64,000 bases of DNA. It comes from an uncultured Pelagibacteraceae bacterium (GTDB lineage Bacteria > Pseudomonadota > Alphaproteobacteria > Pelagibacterales > Pelagibacteraceae). The stretch is from positions 123,733 through 187,732 of the forward strand of contig CACOOK010000001.1 in the NCBI GenBank assembly GCA_902628815.1. The letters run 5' to 3'. Below, piece by piece: positions 1-8,413 of this stretch; positions within the stretch are counted from its first letter, which is position 1, and each line of letters starts with the position of its first letter. The position numbers were made by a program, and so were the translations under genes. The notes below the pieces were generated by a model, which saw nothing but the letters and a program-made list of their open reading frames with translations, ran no database searches and was not told the DNA's origin.

Positions 1-1001
1 CAAAACTTCCTCATCAGTTTATGATTAAAGATTTAAAAACTGTGAAAGAAGCAATTAATGCTATTAAAACGATGGAGGTGAGAGGTGCTCCATTAATTGG
101 CGCAACCGCTGCCTATGGTTTAGTTTTGTCTATAATCGAGAATAATGATTTATCTTTTCTAAAGAAGTCTAGCGAAGAGTTAATCGCATCAAGACCGACT
201 GCAATAAATCTTAAGTGGGCAGTAGACAGAATGATGAAAAAGCTATCAGGAGTAAATGACAAAGATAATTTGAAAATAGCTCTAGACGAGGCAAAGGCAA
301 TTACAGAAGAGGATGAACAATTTTGTAAAAATATCGGTTTGAATGGTCTTAAAATTATTGAAGACATTGCTAATAAAAAAAAAGATACAGTAAACATTTT
401 AACACATTGTAATGCAGGATGGTTAGCAACTATAGATTGGGGGACTGCCACATCACCAATATATCATGCTCATCAAAAAGGAATAAAAGTTCATGTTTGG
501 GTTGATGAGACTAGACCTCGAAACCAAGGGGCAAATTTAACTTCGTACGAATTAAATGAAGAAGGAATTTCTAACACAGTTATAACAGATAACGCAGGTG
601 GTATTTTAATGCAAAGAGGGCAAGTTGATATGTGTATTGTTGGAACAGATAGAACTTTATCAAATGGTGATGTGTGTAATAAAATTGGAACTTACCTAAA
701 GGCATTATCTGCAAAAGATAACAATGTTCCTTTTTATGTTGCTTTACCAAGTTCAACGATAGACTGGAGTATTAAAGATCACAAAAAAATTCCTATTGAA
801 GAGAGAAATTCAGAAGAGCTATCTCATGTAGAGGGAATTGATGAAAATAACCAAATAAAAAAAATAAGAATATACCCACAAAAAAGTAAATCATTAAACT
901 TAGCTTTCGATGTTACACCTGCTAAACTAGTTACTAGTTTAATTACTGAAAGAGGTATATGTGAAGCATCAGAAAAGGGTCTGAAAGGCTTATTTAAGTG
1001 A
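1..1001 (+). CDS. mtnA: S-methyl-5-thioribose-1-phosphate isomerase, 5' end cut by the window
   Basis: Isomerises methylthioribose-1-phosphate to methylthioribulose-1-phosphate in the cytosolic salvage of methylthioadenosine (MTA). The frame stays open to the left edge and reads KLPHQF before the first ATG at 21, matching the family's N-terminal KLPHEF segment, so the true start lies upstream. Counting from that ATG, the VRGAPLIGATAAYG block is at 20-33, the catalytic cysteine (THCNAG) is C130 and the catalytic aspartate (VGTDR) is D210; the 80-residue spacing equals that of the characterised Bacillus enzyme. The stop overlaps the next gene's GTG by 4 bases (GTGA), implying translational coupling to the aldolase. 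Identification is secure. Confidence 0.94.
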   Translation, partial: KLPHQFMIKDLKTVKEAINAIKTMEVRGAPLIGATAAYGLVLSIIENNDLSFLKKSSEELIASRPTAINLKWAVDRMMKKLSGVNDKDNLKIALDEAKAITEEDEQFCKNIGLNGLKIIEDIANKKKDTVNILTHCNAGWLATIDWGTATSPIYHAHQKGIKVHVWVDETRPRNQGANLTSYELNEEGISNTVITDNAGGILMQRGQVDMCIVGTDRTLSNGDVCNKIGTYLKALSAKDNNVPFYVALPSSTIDWSIKDHKKIPIEERNSEELSHVEGIDENNQIKKIRIYPQKSKSLNLAFDVTPAKLVTSLITERGICEASEKGLKGLFK

Positions 1002-1642
1002 GCAAATTAAAAGCTGAAGTAATAAAATTCTCGAAAAAATTAAATATTACAAATCTATCAACTTTAAGATCTGGGAACATCTCTGTAAGAGCAAAAGAAA
1101 AAGGAGTAGATGGTTTTTATATAACCCCATCTGGAAGAAAGTACTCGTCTTTAAAACCAGAAGACATTGTCTTTGTTTCGCTAAAAGGTGTTTATGATAA
1201 AAAAAAAGGCAAACCCTCATCAGAATGGAGATTTCATCAAGATATTTATGTGAATAAAAAAGAGGCTAAAGCTATAGTACATGCCCATTCAACTTGCGCA
1301 ACAGCAGTGTCAACTCATCAAAAAAGCATTCCAGCTTTTCACTACATGGTTGCAGTAGCAGGTGGAGAAGACATTAAGTGCAGTAAATACGCAACTTTTG
1401 GAACAAAGAATCTTTCTAGAAATATTATTAAAGCATTAAAAAATAGAACAGCATGTTTGATTGCTAATCACGGCCAGGTTGCTTTTGGACAAAATTTAGA
1501 AAAGACTTTTGAGCTTGCTCAAGAAATCGAAAATATTTGCCATCAATATATAAATGCCATAAGAATTGGAATACCTAAGATTCTATCGAAAAAAGAAATG
1601 AAAATTGTCTTGGGTAAATTTAAAAATTATAAAAAAGGATAA
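998..1642 (+). CDS. Class II aldolase (fuculose-phosphate aldolase type), probable methylthioribulose-1-phosphate aldolase
   Basis: A zinc-dependent class II aldolase/adducin domain spans nearly all 214 residues. The catalytic Glu and the three zinc histidines are E76, H95, H97 (VHAHST) and H158 (ANHGQ), the same relative spacing as in E. coli FucA. Homologues paired with MtnA cleave methylthioribulose-1-phosphate to dihydroxyacetone phosphate and methylthioacetaldehyde (the DHAP shunt); MtnB dehydratase, of the same fold, is the alternative for the standard methionine salvage pathway. Aldolase versus dehydratase cannot be settled from motifs alone, but the FucA-like Glu favours the aldolase. 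GTG start overlapping the mtnA stop. Followed 6 bases later by the polyamine fusion gene, which makes the MTA that this pathway clears. Confidence 0.8.
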   Translation: MSKLKAEVIKFSKKLNITNLSTLRSGNISVRAKEKGVDGFYITPSGRKYSSLKPEDIVFVSLKGVYDKKKGKPSSEWRFHQDIYVNKKEAKAIVHAHSTCATAVSTHQKSIPAFHYMVAVAGGEDIKCSKYATFGTKNLSRNIIKALKNRTACLIANHGQVAFGQNLEKTFELAQEIENICHQYINAIRIGIPKILSKKEMKIVLGKFKNYKKG

Positions 1643-1648
1643 TTTTTT

Positions 1649-2689
1649 ATGATTAAAGTTGGCGAGCACATTACAATTGATTTTCTTGGTGTTAAAAAAG
1701 ACTATTCACCTGAATTTTACGAAAAAGTTATTTACAAAATAGCAAAAGCTGCAAAAGTGGAAATATTAAATGTTGCTTCCCACAAATTTCAACCACAAGG
1801 CTTTACTTTAGTTGCTTTATTATCTGAAAGCCATTTTAGTTTTCATACCTTTCCCGAAAAAGGTATTGTAAGTTTTGATTTTTTCACATGCGGAAAAGTG
1901 CACCCAAAAGTTGCTCTTAAAATTCTAAGAAAAGAGATTGATCATCAAAGAGTTGTGACTAATGCTTTTGATCGAAGTAGCATAGGTCTTTATGATGATA
2001 TTTATAGCACCCCAGGTCAAAAGAAATTCTATGTAGTCAAAGATGTTTTAGAAAAATTCACTTCTAAAGTCGGTCAATTTGTTGAAATAATGGACCTAGA
2101 AGAGTTTGGTCATGCACTATTTATAGACCATGAAATTCAAGTAGCTGAAAAAGATGAAAAAATTTATAGCTCAAACTTTTTTAAATCTAGTTATGACTTG
2201 AGTAAAAGAAATAATAATGTTGCGATAATTGGTGGAGGAGATGGAGGTGTTGCTAGAGCGTGCTTAGAGAATAATTCTAATTACATCGATTGGTTTGAAT
2301 TAGATCCAGAGATAGTAGGTGTTTGCTATCGACATTTACCTAAAGTTTGCTCCAAAGTTAAAAAAAGCAATAAAATAAAAACTTTCTGGGGAGATGCATT
2401 TAAGAGCATAAGAGAGATAGAGGACTCAAAATACGATAAAATTTTTGTAGATTTAAACGACGATCAATATTGCATTGATTTGGCAAAGAAAAATATGAAA
2501 GGTCTAAAAAGAATACTTAAAAAAGGTGGTGTAATTACTGCTCAAGTTGGAAGCCAGGATAAAAAACCTAAACAAGTTGATAATTGGTGTAAGGTTTTAG
2601 AAAAAAGCTTTGGAAACATTAAATTATCTGGGGCTTATATACCTAGTTTTGACTGTAAATGGAATTTTGCTTCATCTATAATGAAGTAA
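1649..2689 (+). CDS. speD-speE: Fused S-adenosylmethionine decarboxylase / aminopropyltransferase
   Basis: Two enzymes in one 346-residue chain. Residues 1-115 are a bacterial AdoMet decarboxylase: the self-cleavage site E60-S61, which yields the pyruvoyl group, and catalytic H66 (FHTFPE) and C81 (FTCG) are all present. Residues about 116-346 are a spermidine synthase domain with the AdoMet-type site GGGDGG at 195-200, acidic residues E217 and D219, GDA at 248-250 and an aspartate at D268. The usual YHEM motif reads YSSN (173-176) and the DSTDP loop reads DLNDD, so substrate choice is uncertain. The joint reaction would convert AdoMet plus a diamine into an aminopropylated polyamine and MTA. 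Such fusions are known in bacteria. ATG at 1649, in line with mtnA and the aldolase. Confidence 0.88.
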   Translation: MIKVGEHITIDFLGVKKDYSPEFYEKVIYKIAKAAKVEILNVASHKFQPQGFTLVALLSESHFSFHTFPEKGIVSFDFFTCGKVHPKVALKILRKEIDHQRVVTNAFDRSSIGLYDDIYSTPGQKKFYVVKDVLEKFTSKVGQFVEIMDLEEFGHALFIDHEIQVAEKDEKIYSSNFFKSSYDLSKRNNNVAIIGGGDGGVARACLENNSNYIDWFELDPEIVGVCYRHLPKVCSKVKKSNKIKTFWGDAFKSIREIEDSKYDKIFVDLNDDQYCIDLAKKNMKGLKRILKKGGVITAQVGSQDKKPKQVDNWCKVLEKSFGNIKLSGAYIPSFDCKWNFASSIMK

Positions 2690-3486
2690 TGTTTCGTGTT
2701 TCTTGTATTCAATTAAGATCAAATAATAATATTCATAATAATTTAGACAAAACATCGAAACTTATTTTAAAAGCAATTAAGCAAAAAACTGATTTTATAA
2801 TTACACCAGAGGTTTCTTCACATTTCTCTTTAAACAAAAAGGAGCTACTAAAAATTTGTACCTCAATGCAAAATGATATTTATCTTAATGGTATTAAAAA
2901 ACTTGCAAAAAAGCATAAGAAATGGATTTTGATAGGATCTTTAATTATTAAGGTTTCTAAAAATAAATTGGTTAACAGATCTGTTTTAATCGATAAAAAC
3001 GGAATAGTTAGAACTTACTACGATAAAATTCATATGTACGATGTTGTCTTAAGTAAAAAAGAAAAATATCTTGAGTCAAAGAGTTTTTATCCAGGAAAAA
3101 AAATTAAAACATTTAAGTTACCATGGGGAAAAATCGGTTTAAGTATTTGTTATGATCTTAGATTTCCTAATCTATACCGAAAATTATCTAAAGCAGGTTC
3201 ATTATTTTTATCTGTACCTTCAGCTTTTACCGAAACCACAGGTAAGAAACATTGGCATTCATTATTAAAAGCTAGAGCTATAGAAAATTTTTGTTATATT
3301 TTTGCGCCCGCACAAGGAGGAACACATTATAATGGAAGAAAAACTTTTGGACATTCATTAATAATTTCTCCTGACGGCGAAATCATAAAAGAACTTAAGA
3401 AATCTGAAGGTGTAATTACAGCTAATATAAATCCTAAATTATCAAAAAAACTTAGGTTAAGAATACCTAGTTTAAAGGCAGATTAA
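2689..3486 (+). CDS. Nitrilase-superfamily amidohydrolase (Nit1/omega-amidase-like)
   Basis: A carbon-nitrogen hydrolase of 265 residues. The catalytic triad is visible: E41 (TPEVSSHFS), K113 (YDKIHMYD) and C154 (SICYDLRFP). The SICYDLRFP form and short length resemble the Nit1 branch (deaminated glutathione amidase) more than N-carbamoylputrescine amidase, although the polyamine neighbourhood keeps an amidase role on a polyamine intermediate or a salvage by-product open. The chosen ATG at 2689 overlaps the upstream stop as TAATG; a start 30 bases earlier in the same frame would only add residues lying inside the fusion gene. The gene ends one base before a convergent minus-strand gene. Confidence 0.85.
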   Translation: MFRVSCIQLRSNNNIHNNLDKTSKLILKAIKQKTDFIITPEVSSHFSLNKKELLKICTSMQNDIYLNGIKKLAKKHKKWILIGSLIIKVSKNKLVNRSVLIDKNGIVRTYYDKIHMYDVVLSKKEKYLESKSFYPGKKIKTFKLPWGKIGLSICYDLRFPNLYRKLSKAGSLFLSVPSAFTETTGKKHWHSLLKARAIENFCYIFAPAQGGTHYNGRKTFGHSLIISPDGEIIKELKKSEGVITANINPKLSKKLRLRIPSLKAD

Positions 3487-3882
3487 TTATTCGTAAGATT
3501 TTACTTCCTTTATATTTGATCCAAGAGCATTATTGATTGCTAATTTGATTTTCGCTCTTTCGTCGTTAAACTTGTAAACATTTCTTGCTAGTTGAATGAA
3601 TTTTTCGTCAAATTTATTATTTTTTTCAGCGGATCTCTTTCCGTCTTCTATATCCCAAAGTTTTAAATTTATATTTTTAAGATCATTCTTAAAACTCAAA
3701 ATTTTATTTTCATCATTGATAAATTTTTTCAAAGACTCATTTAATGAAACTAATTCTTTTTCTACCTCTATTAATTTTTCTTTATTACTTATTTTCTCTT
3801 TTTTGATTTCTAAAATGGTAATTTTATCTATTAACTCCCCAGCTGATATTTCTGCCAATATTTTGTCCATTTTTTCGCTCAT
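3487..3882 (-). CDS. Small coiled-coil protein, possibly DUF6165 family
   Basis: A 131-residue soluble protein with no signal peptide or membrane segment. An N-terminal ISAGELIDKITILEIKKEKI segment (residues 12-31) is followed by a lysine- and glutamate-rich, probably helical coiled-coil body with regular leucines. The N-terminal block resembles what I recall of DUF6165, a family of unknown function often beside glycosyltransferases, as here. No catalytic motif is visible. It is divergent from the heptosyltransferase gene, with 46 bases between the start codons, and convergent with the nitrilase gene. Reality is supported by conserved-looking sequence and snug packing; function is unknown. 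Confidence 0.6.
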   Translation of the reverse strand: MSEKMDKILAEISAGELIDKITILEIKKEKISNKEKLIEVEKELVSLNESLKKFINDENKILSFKNDLKNINLKLWDIEDGKRSAEKNNKFDEKFIQLARNVYKFNDERAKIKLAINNALGSNIKEVKSYE

Positions 3883-3928
3883 ATTAATATTTGACTATAT
3901 TAAACATTAAATATACTTCGAAATAATA

Positions 3929-4861
3929 ATGTCAAATATATTAATTATAAAGCATGGCTCTTTAGGGGATTTAATTCAAGCAAATGGAGCAATAAAAGAT
4001 ATAAAAAAATTTTATAAAAACAGAAAAGTATTTTTACTTACAGCTCAACCATATGCAATTTTTATGTCGGAATGCCCTTACTTAGATGGAGTAATAATAG
4101 ATAAGAGATTACCTAGATGGAATTTATTTTATTTAAGAAATTTAAAAAACAATCTAGCAAAATATAATTTTACGAAAATTTATGATTTACAAAATTCAAG
4201 CAGAACAAAATTTTATAAAAGATTTATCTTAAAAAATGTAGAATGGTCCTCTACGGAAACTTCATTAGAGCCAGGTCAAAAAAAGAGTGATTTTGATAAA
4301 GAACCTGTTCTTGATAGAATGGAAATTCAATTAAAAAAAAGTGGTATACAAACTGAATTTGTAAAAAATATTGATTTAAATTGGGCTATATCAGATGTCT
4401 CAAGGTTAAAAAAACAATATGCAAATAACGACTACATTTTGTTGTTTCCTTTTTGCTCAAAAAAACTTCCTCAAAAAAAATGGCCTTTTTTTAAAGATTT
4501 AATCTTACGACTTAAACAAGATTTTAAAAATAAATATCCAATTTTGTTAGCTCCAGGACCAGATGAAATCGACGAAGCTAATAAGTTAAATGCCAAAGTA
4601 GTTTTAAATAATAATCAGCCAATTGATATTAAAACATTGGTATCTTTAATAAGTAAAGCTAAATTTATCATTGCCAATGATACTGGACCAGCTCATATAG
4701 CTTCACATCTAGACAAAAAGGGTGTCGTACTTTTTGGTAGCCACACAACTGCAAAAAAAGTAAGTATGGAAAATTATAACTTTAAAGCAATTAGTGTTGA
4801 GAATTTGAATAATTTAACTGTCGAAACTGTTTTAGAGAAAGTCAAATCTAAATTAGATTAA
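3929..4861 (+). CDS. Glycosyltransferase family 9 (heptosyltransferase-like)
   Basis: A GT-B fold sugar transferase of 310 residues. The N-terminal ILIIKHGSLGDLIQANGAI block (4-22) is the family 9 signature, and the C-terminal IANDTGPAHIASHL segment (near 249-262) is the donor nucleotide-binding site. Family 9 enzymes transfer heptose from ADP-heptose to the lipopolysaccharide inner core; SAR11 relatives may use other sugars, so the donor is not assigned. Its 3' end overlaps the convergent family 4 glycosyltransferase gene by 14 bases, placing it in a small surface-glycan block. Confidence 0.85.
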   Translation: MSNILIIKHGSLGDLIQANGAIKDIKKFYKNRKVFLLTAQPYAIFMSECPYLDGVIIDKRLPRWNLFYLRNLKNNLAKYNFTKIYDLQNSSRTKFYKRFILKNVEWSSTETSLEPGQKKSDFDKEPVLDRMEIQLKKSGIQTEFVKNIDLNWAISDVSRLKKQYANNDYILLFPFCSKKLPQKKWPFFKDLILRLKQDFKNKYPILLAPGPDEIDEANKLNAKVVLNNNQPIDIKTLVSLISKAKFIIANDTGPAHIASHLDKKGVVLFGSHTTAKKVSMENYNFKAISVENLNNLTVETVLEKVKSKLD

Positions 4862-5933
4862 TATAATTTTTAATAATTTTTTCCCAACTAAAACCTTTTG
4901 AAAATTCAAATGCATTAGCACCCAATTCCTTATATTTTTCGTTAGATAAAATTTTTAAGAGTGTATTGTAAATGGCATTTAAATCATTACCATTACAAAG
5001 ATACCCCGTAACACCAGATTTTATCGCGTCTCCTTCACCGCCGTAGATCCCGCCGATTGACGGTTTTCCGTATGACGCAGCCTCAATATAAGTAATACCG
5101 AATCCTTCAACTGATTTTTTATAAACAACTGAAGGCATTACAAATACATCTGATTGTTCAAGCAACCCAACTTTTTCTTGTTCAGTAGAATTAAAAATTA
5201 ATTCAACATTTTTTTCTAAACCTAATTCTGCTCTTAACTTTTGAAGATTTTTTTTCTCATCTCCATCACCAATCGATACATATTTTAAATTTGGAAATTT
5301 TGGTAAAAGATTTTTAATTGACATTAAAATATTCTGATGACTTTTACGTCCATCTAATCTTGAAACTGTAATTAATTTTGGTGAAGAGTTTCCATAAATA
5401 TTTTTTGAATATTCTCTAGCTGTTTGACTAACAACGATAGGATAGTTACAGCCAGGATTGATGACATAAATGTCTTTTAATCCAAGTTTTAAACCTAATT
5501 CCTTTGTAAATTTTGAATTTGCGATAACAAAATCTGCTTTTCCTAAAGATTTTAACACTCTTTTATTCAAAGAAGAACCAACAGGATGATTTATTTCCTT
5601 TGAGTGAATTAAGCAAAAAGATTTTGTTTTCTTAAGAGTCTCTAATTCAATATTTTCAATACTTTTCCAATGATCAAAAAAACACGCTCTTATTTGATTT
5701 TGTTTAACAAAGTCTTTAATTAAATTAGCTTTTCTATACTTTCTAAATATTTTAATTCCTGAAATTCTTTCTATATTTAATTTAGAATTTTTATCATAAG
5801 TATTTGCGTCTTCATGACTATCTGCAAAAACTTTCACTGGACCATGATTTGTAAGAGCGTTAGACAAGCCCTCCATTAGATTTTGCATCCCACCTAGTTC
5901 AGGTGGAAAATTTCTTGTAGAAACTAAAAACAT
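4848..5933 (-). CDS. Glycosyltransferase family 4 (GT-B fold)
   Basis: A 361-residue retaining glycosyltransferase. The N-terminal TRNFPPELGGMQN segment is typical of family 4 acceptor domains. The donor domain carries VSRLDGRKSHQN (about 192-203), IGDGDEKKNL, and the end motif SVEGFGITYIEAASYGKP (about 274-291), in which the Glu-x7-Glu residues bind the nucleotide sugar. Its likely job is building lipopolysaccharide or another surface glycan; donor and acceptor cannot be read. Its ATG overlaps the upstream redoxin stop as TAATG, so the two are co-transcribed on the minus strand. Confidence 0.87.
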   Translation of the reverse strand: MFLVSTRNFPPELGGMQNLMEGLSNALTNHGPVKVFADSHEDANTYDKNSKLNIERISGIKIFRKYRKANLIKDFVKQNQIRACFFDHWKSIENIELETLKKTKSFCLIHSKEINHPVGSSLNKRVLKSLGKADFVIANSKFTKELGLKLGLKDIYVINPGCNYPIVVSQTAREYSKNIYGNSSPKLITVSRLDGRKSHQNILMSIKNLLPKFPNLKYVSIGDGDEKKNLQKLRAELGLEKNVELIFNSTEQEKVGLLEQSDVFVMPSVVYKKSVEGFGITYIEAASYGKPSIGGIYGGEGDAIKSGVTGYLCNGNDLNAIYNTLLKILSNEKYKELGANAFEFSKGFSWEKIIKNYINLI

Positions 5934-6490
5934 TAATTAAACCATTTTATATTACATCCCATACTAGGAGTTTGAATCTTTGGACCCGTTTGTGTTTCAG
6001 AAATCATTTTCATCGCTATTTTTAGTTCACTATCTCCATGTGAAACAGGTTTTAAATCTTTAAGCTCCCTAAATCTTCCTCGATACTGAAGGTTTAATTC
6101 CTTATTGTATCCAAAGAAATCAGGTGTGCAAACTGCACCGTACTTTCTTGCAATCTCTTGCGTTTCATCTATTAGATAATTTATTTCACCAAAATTATTA
6201 TTTTTTGCAAATTTAATCATGTTATCGAAAGAGTCTTCTGGATAATTTTTAGTATCATTAGACATGATTGCAACAGAGTTAATCCCGTCTTTTTTTAATT
6301 CGTTACAATCCTTTGCTAAATCACGAATAATAGCTTTTACGTAAGGACAGTGATTACATATGAACATAATAAGTGTAGCTTTTTCACCTTTAACATCATT
6401 AAGGGAGATTATTTTATTTTCTATTGATTTTAGTTTGAAATCCTCAGCTTTTTTTCCAAAATCGCATACTGGTGTCTTTGTTAAAGCCAT
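5933..6490 (-). CDS. Thioredoxin-family (redoxin) protein
   Basis: A 185-residue thioredoxin-fold protein with no signal peptide. The active site is ICNHCPYV with C45 and C48, a CxxC form characteristic of a subgroup of AhpC/TSA-like redoxins, followed by a short segment and the cis-proline region GAVCTPDFFGY. It probably works as a cytosolic thiol-disulfide oxidoreductase or thiol peroxidase; the substrate is unknown. First gene of a two-gene minus-strand unit with the glycosyltransferase; its start is 41 bases from the divergent gamma carbonic anhydrase-like gene. Confidence 0.85.
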   Translation of the reverse strand: MALTKTPVCDFGKKAEDFKLKSIENKIISLNDVKGEKATLIMFICNHCPYVKAIIRDLAKDCNELKKDGINSVAIMSNDTKNYPEDSFDNMIKFAKNNNFGEINYLIDETQEIARKYGAVCTPDFFGYNKELNLQYRGRFRELKDLKPVSHGDSELKIAMKMISETQTGPKIQTPSMGCNIKWFN

Positions 6491-6531
6491 AATATATTAT
6501 AAGATAATTAATAATACATTACAGCAAATTT

Positions 6532-7035
6532 ATGATTTACGATGTTAACGGTCACACTCCAAAAATGGATCCAGACAGCTGGGTAGCTTCTAATGCAGTT
6601 ATCATTGGCAGAGTAGAGTTAAAAAAGAATTCTAATATTTGGTTCAATGCAACTTTAAGAGGTGATTTAGAACCAATTATTATTGGCGAAGGTTCGAACA
6701 TTCAAGATGGTAGTGTAATACACACAGATCCAGGCTGCCCAACTATAGTAGGCAAGGGTGTTACAGTAGGACATATGGTAATGCTACATGGGTGTGAAAT
6801 TTCGGATGATTGTATTATAGGAATAGGCTCAACTATTTTAAACAAAGCAAAGATTGGAAAAAATTGTATCATCGGAGCAAACTCATTAGTAACAGAAAAT
6901 AAAGTTATTCCTGACAGATCACTTGTCTTAGGAAGCCCTGGTAAAGTAGTCAGAAAAGTTACTGATGAAGAGATAGAACACATTAAAGAAAATGCCAGAG
7001 ACTATGTTGAAAATATTAAAAAATATAAGAAATAG
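6532..7035 (+). CDS. Gamma carbonic anhydrase-like hexapeptide-repeat protein (YrdA type)
   Basis: A left-handed beta-helix protein of 167 residues formed from hexapeptide repeats (IIGRVE, VGKGVT, IGIGST, IGANSL). The three metal-binding histidines of the gamma class are present: H64 (IHTDPG), H81 (VGHMV) and H86 (LHGC). Family members bind zinc or iron; some hydrate CO2, many show no activity, so enzymatic function is uncertain. Expected to be a cytosolic trimer. The end of the gene overlaps the start of the lyase-like gene by about 30-40 bases in another frame. Confidence 0.88.
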   Translation: MIYDVNGHTPKMDPDSWVASNAVIIGRVELKKNSNIWFNATLRGDLEPIIIGEGSNIQDGSVIHTDPGCPTIVGKGVTVGHMVMLHGCEISDDCIIGIGSTILNKAKIGKNCIIGANSLVTENKVIPDRSLVLGSPGKVVRKVTDEEIEHIKENARDYVENIKKYKK

Positions 7036-7813
7036 TTTTTTTTTATTTGCCATTTTATTATTAGGCTTTTCAGATTTGGAAGCTAAAAACAGTAAAGATG
7101 TCTCTAATACTGAGGTAAAAAGAAAAACTATCTCTCACAAAAAAAAATATTCTCTAACTTTAGCTAATAGTAAAGATGGTCATCCTGTTAGATCTGGAAA
7201 AAAATCTTACAGATTTGAAGTAAGATTAGGTGATTGCGGTAAAGATAGCGGACATGATGATTGCAAAAAAGATAGACAAAGAACTGAGCTTCAATTCAAA
7301 AAACATCAAATGGGTAAAAAAGATCATTGGTATTCTGCATCAATTTATTTACCCGAAGACTATCAATCAGTAGCCCCTGTTAGAACTACTTTTGCTCAAC
7401 TTTATGAAAAAGGCTGGAAACCTATTCTTATGATTACAGATAGAAGTGGTGAATGGTTAGAAGTAGGAAGAATGTGGAGTGGCGAGTATGTTGAAATGAA
7501 AAAGGCAATTAGGATTAATGATATGATAGGAAAATGGACTGATGTACTAATTAATGCTCGATACTCAAGAGAAGAAAATGGATTCATGAAAGTTTGGATT
7601 AATAATAAATTAATATTAAATGCTGAGAATATAAAAAATATTACGCCATACACTAAAAGAGGTGTAGGACTAGATTTTGGAATTTATCAGACATTTGTAA
7701 GCGGGTGGAAAAGGGAACATGGAGAAAAACCCTATCCAAATATGGTCGTTTATTTTGATGAAGTTAATTTAGGCTCGACAAAAGAAAAAGTTACCAAAAA
7801 ATTAGGGAACTAA
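7004..7813 (+). CDS. Secreted heparin-lyase-I-like polysaccharide lyase family protein
   Basis: Starts with a signal peptide (positive MLKILKNIRNS, hydrophobic FFLFAILLLGF, cleavage near LEA) and continues as an all-beta domain of about 240 residues. KSYRFEVRLGDCG, DRQRTELQF, DHWYSASIYLP and the end motif VVYFDEVNLG fit the jelly-roll family that includes heparin lyase I. Expected in the periplasm or outside the cell; the substrate is unknown and catalysis unproven. An in-frame ATG at 6992 would add four residues; 7004 gives a cleaner signal peptide. Both starts lie inside the preceding gene. The 3' end overlaps the convergent flavin-protein gene by 12 bases. Confidence 0.72.
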   Translation: MLKILKNIRNSFFLFAILLLGFSDLEAKNSKDVSNTEVKRKTISHKKKYSLTLANSKDGHPVRSGKKSYRFEVRLGDCGKDSGHDDCKKDRQRTELQFKKHQMGKKDHWYSASIYLPEDYQSVAPVRTTFAQLYEKGWKPILMITDRSGEWLEVGRMWSGEYVEMKKAIRINDMIGKWTDVLINARYSREENGFMKVWINNKLILNAENIKNITPYTKRGVGLDFGIYQTFVSGWKREHGEKPYPNMVVYFDEVNLGSTKEKVTKKLGN

Positions 7814-8410
7814 CCAAGTAAATTTTTTCGATCCATTTAGATCGATTATTGCTCTTCGATGACCTTTTGCAGCTAAATAAAGCCATTCAATACTTTTAAT
7901 TTTGCATCTTATGACACAAAAGTTTTTATAACCAGCCTCACTCTCTTCTTTAGTAAAATCAAAATTATCAAATTTATTACCTAACCCTGAAGTTGGTTTT
8001 TCAGATTCTGTTCCAGGTCCATTAGTAACAAGGTAACATTTTCTACTGATATGTCCTGTTTTTTCCCAAGATTCTTTTGCGACATCATTATTATAATTTA
8101 CTTCACATTCTGCTTTAACTCTAAGCTGTATCTTTTCTTCTTTACCGTAAAATAGAATAGAGCACTTAGGATTTTTTTTTATTTTATCAATTTTTGACGA
8201 CCTAATATCGCTATGGTACTGAATAAAATTATTTTGTTGATCTGCCTTTCTGAGAACAACGACTCTACCATCTAGGTCTTTATCGTTACCGCAAATAAAT
8301 ACAGGTGTTCTGAATTCTGATGACCTGTCTTTTACTGCGTTAGACAAAAGATCCCATATCTTTTTTTCAATCTCTTTTGAATCTTCGTAGTAACTGACTG
8401 TTTCTGACAC
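7802..8410 (-). CDS. Pyridoxamine 5'-phosphate oxidase-like FMN-binding protein
   Basis: A 202-residue split-barrel flavin protein. RTPVFICGNDKDLDGRVVVLRKAD and HSDIRSSKIDKIKKNP are the FMN-binding strands of the PNPOx-like fold, and a C-terminal block ends SIEWLYLAAKGHRRA. True PdxH enzymes have a characteristic C-terminal arginine/histidine pattern that I do not clearly see, so vitamin B6 oxidase activity is only one option. GTG start three bases after the stop of the hydroxyacid dehydrogenase gene, so it is probably the second gene of that operon. Confidence 0.78.
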   Translation of the reverse strand: MSETVSYYEDSKEIEKKIWDLLSNAVKDRSSEFRTPVFICGNDKDLDGRVVVLRKADQQNNFIQYHSDIRSSKIDKIKKNPKCSILFYGKEEKIQLRVKAECEVNYNNDVAKESWEKTGHISRKCYLVTNGPGTESEKPTSGLGNKFDNFDFTKEESEAGYKNFCVIRCKIKSIEWLYLAAKGHRRAIIDLNGSKKFTWLVP

Positions 8411-8413
8411 GAT

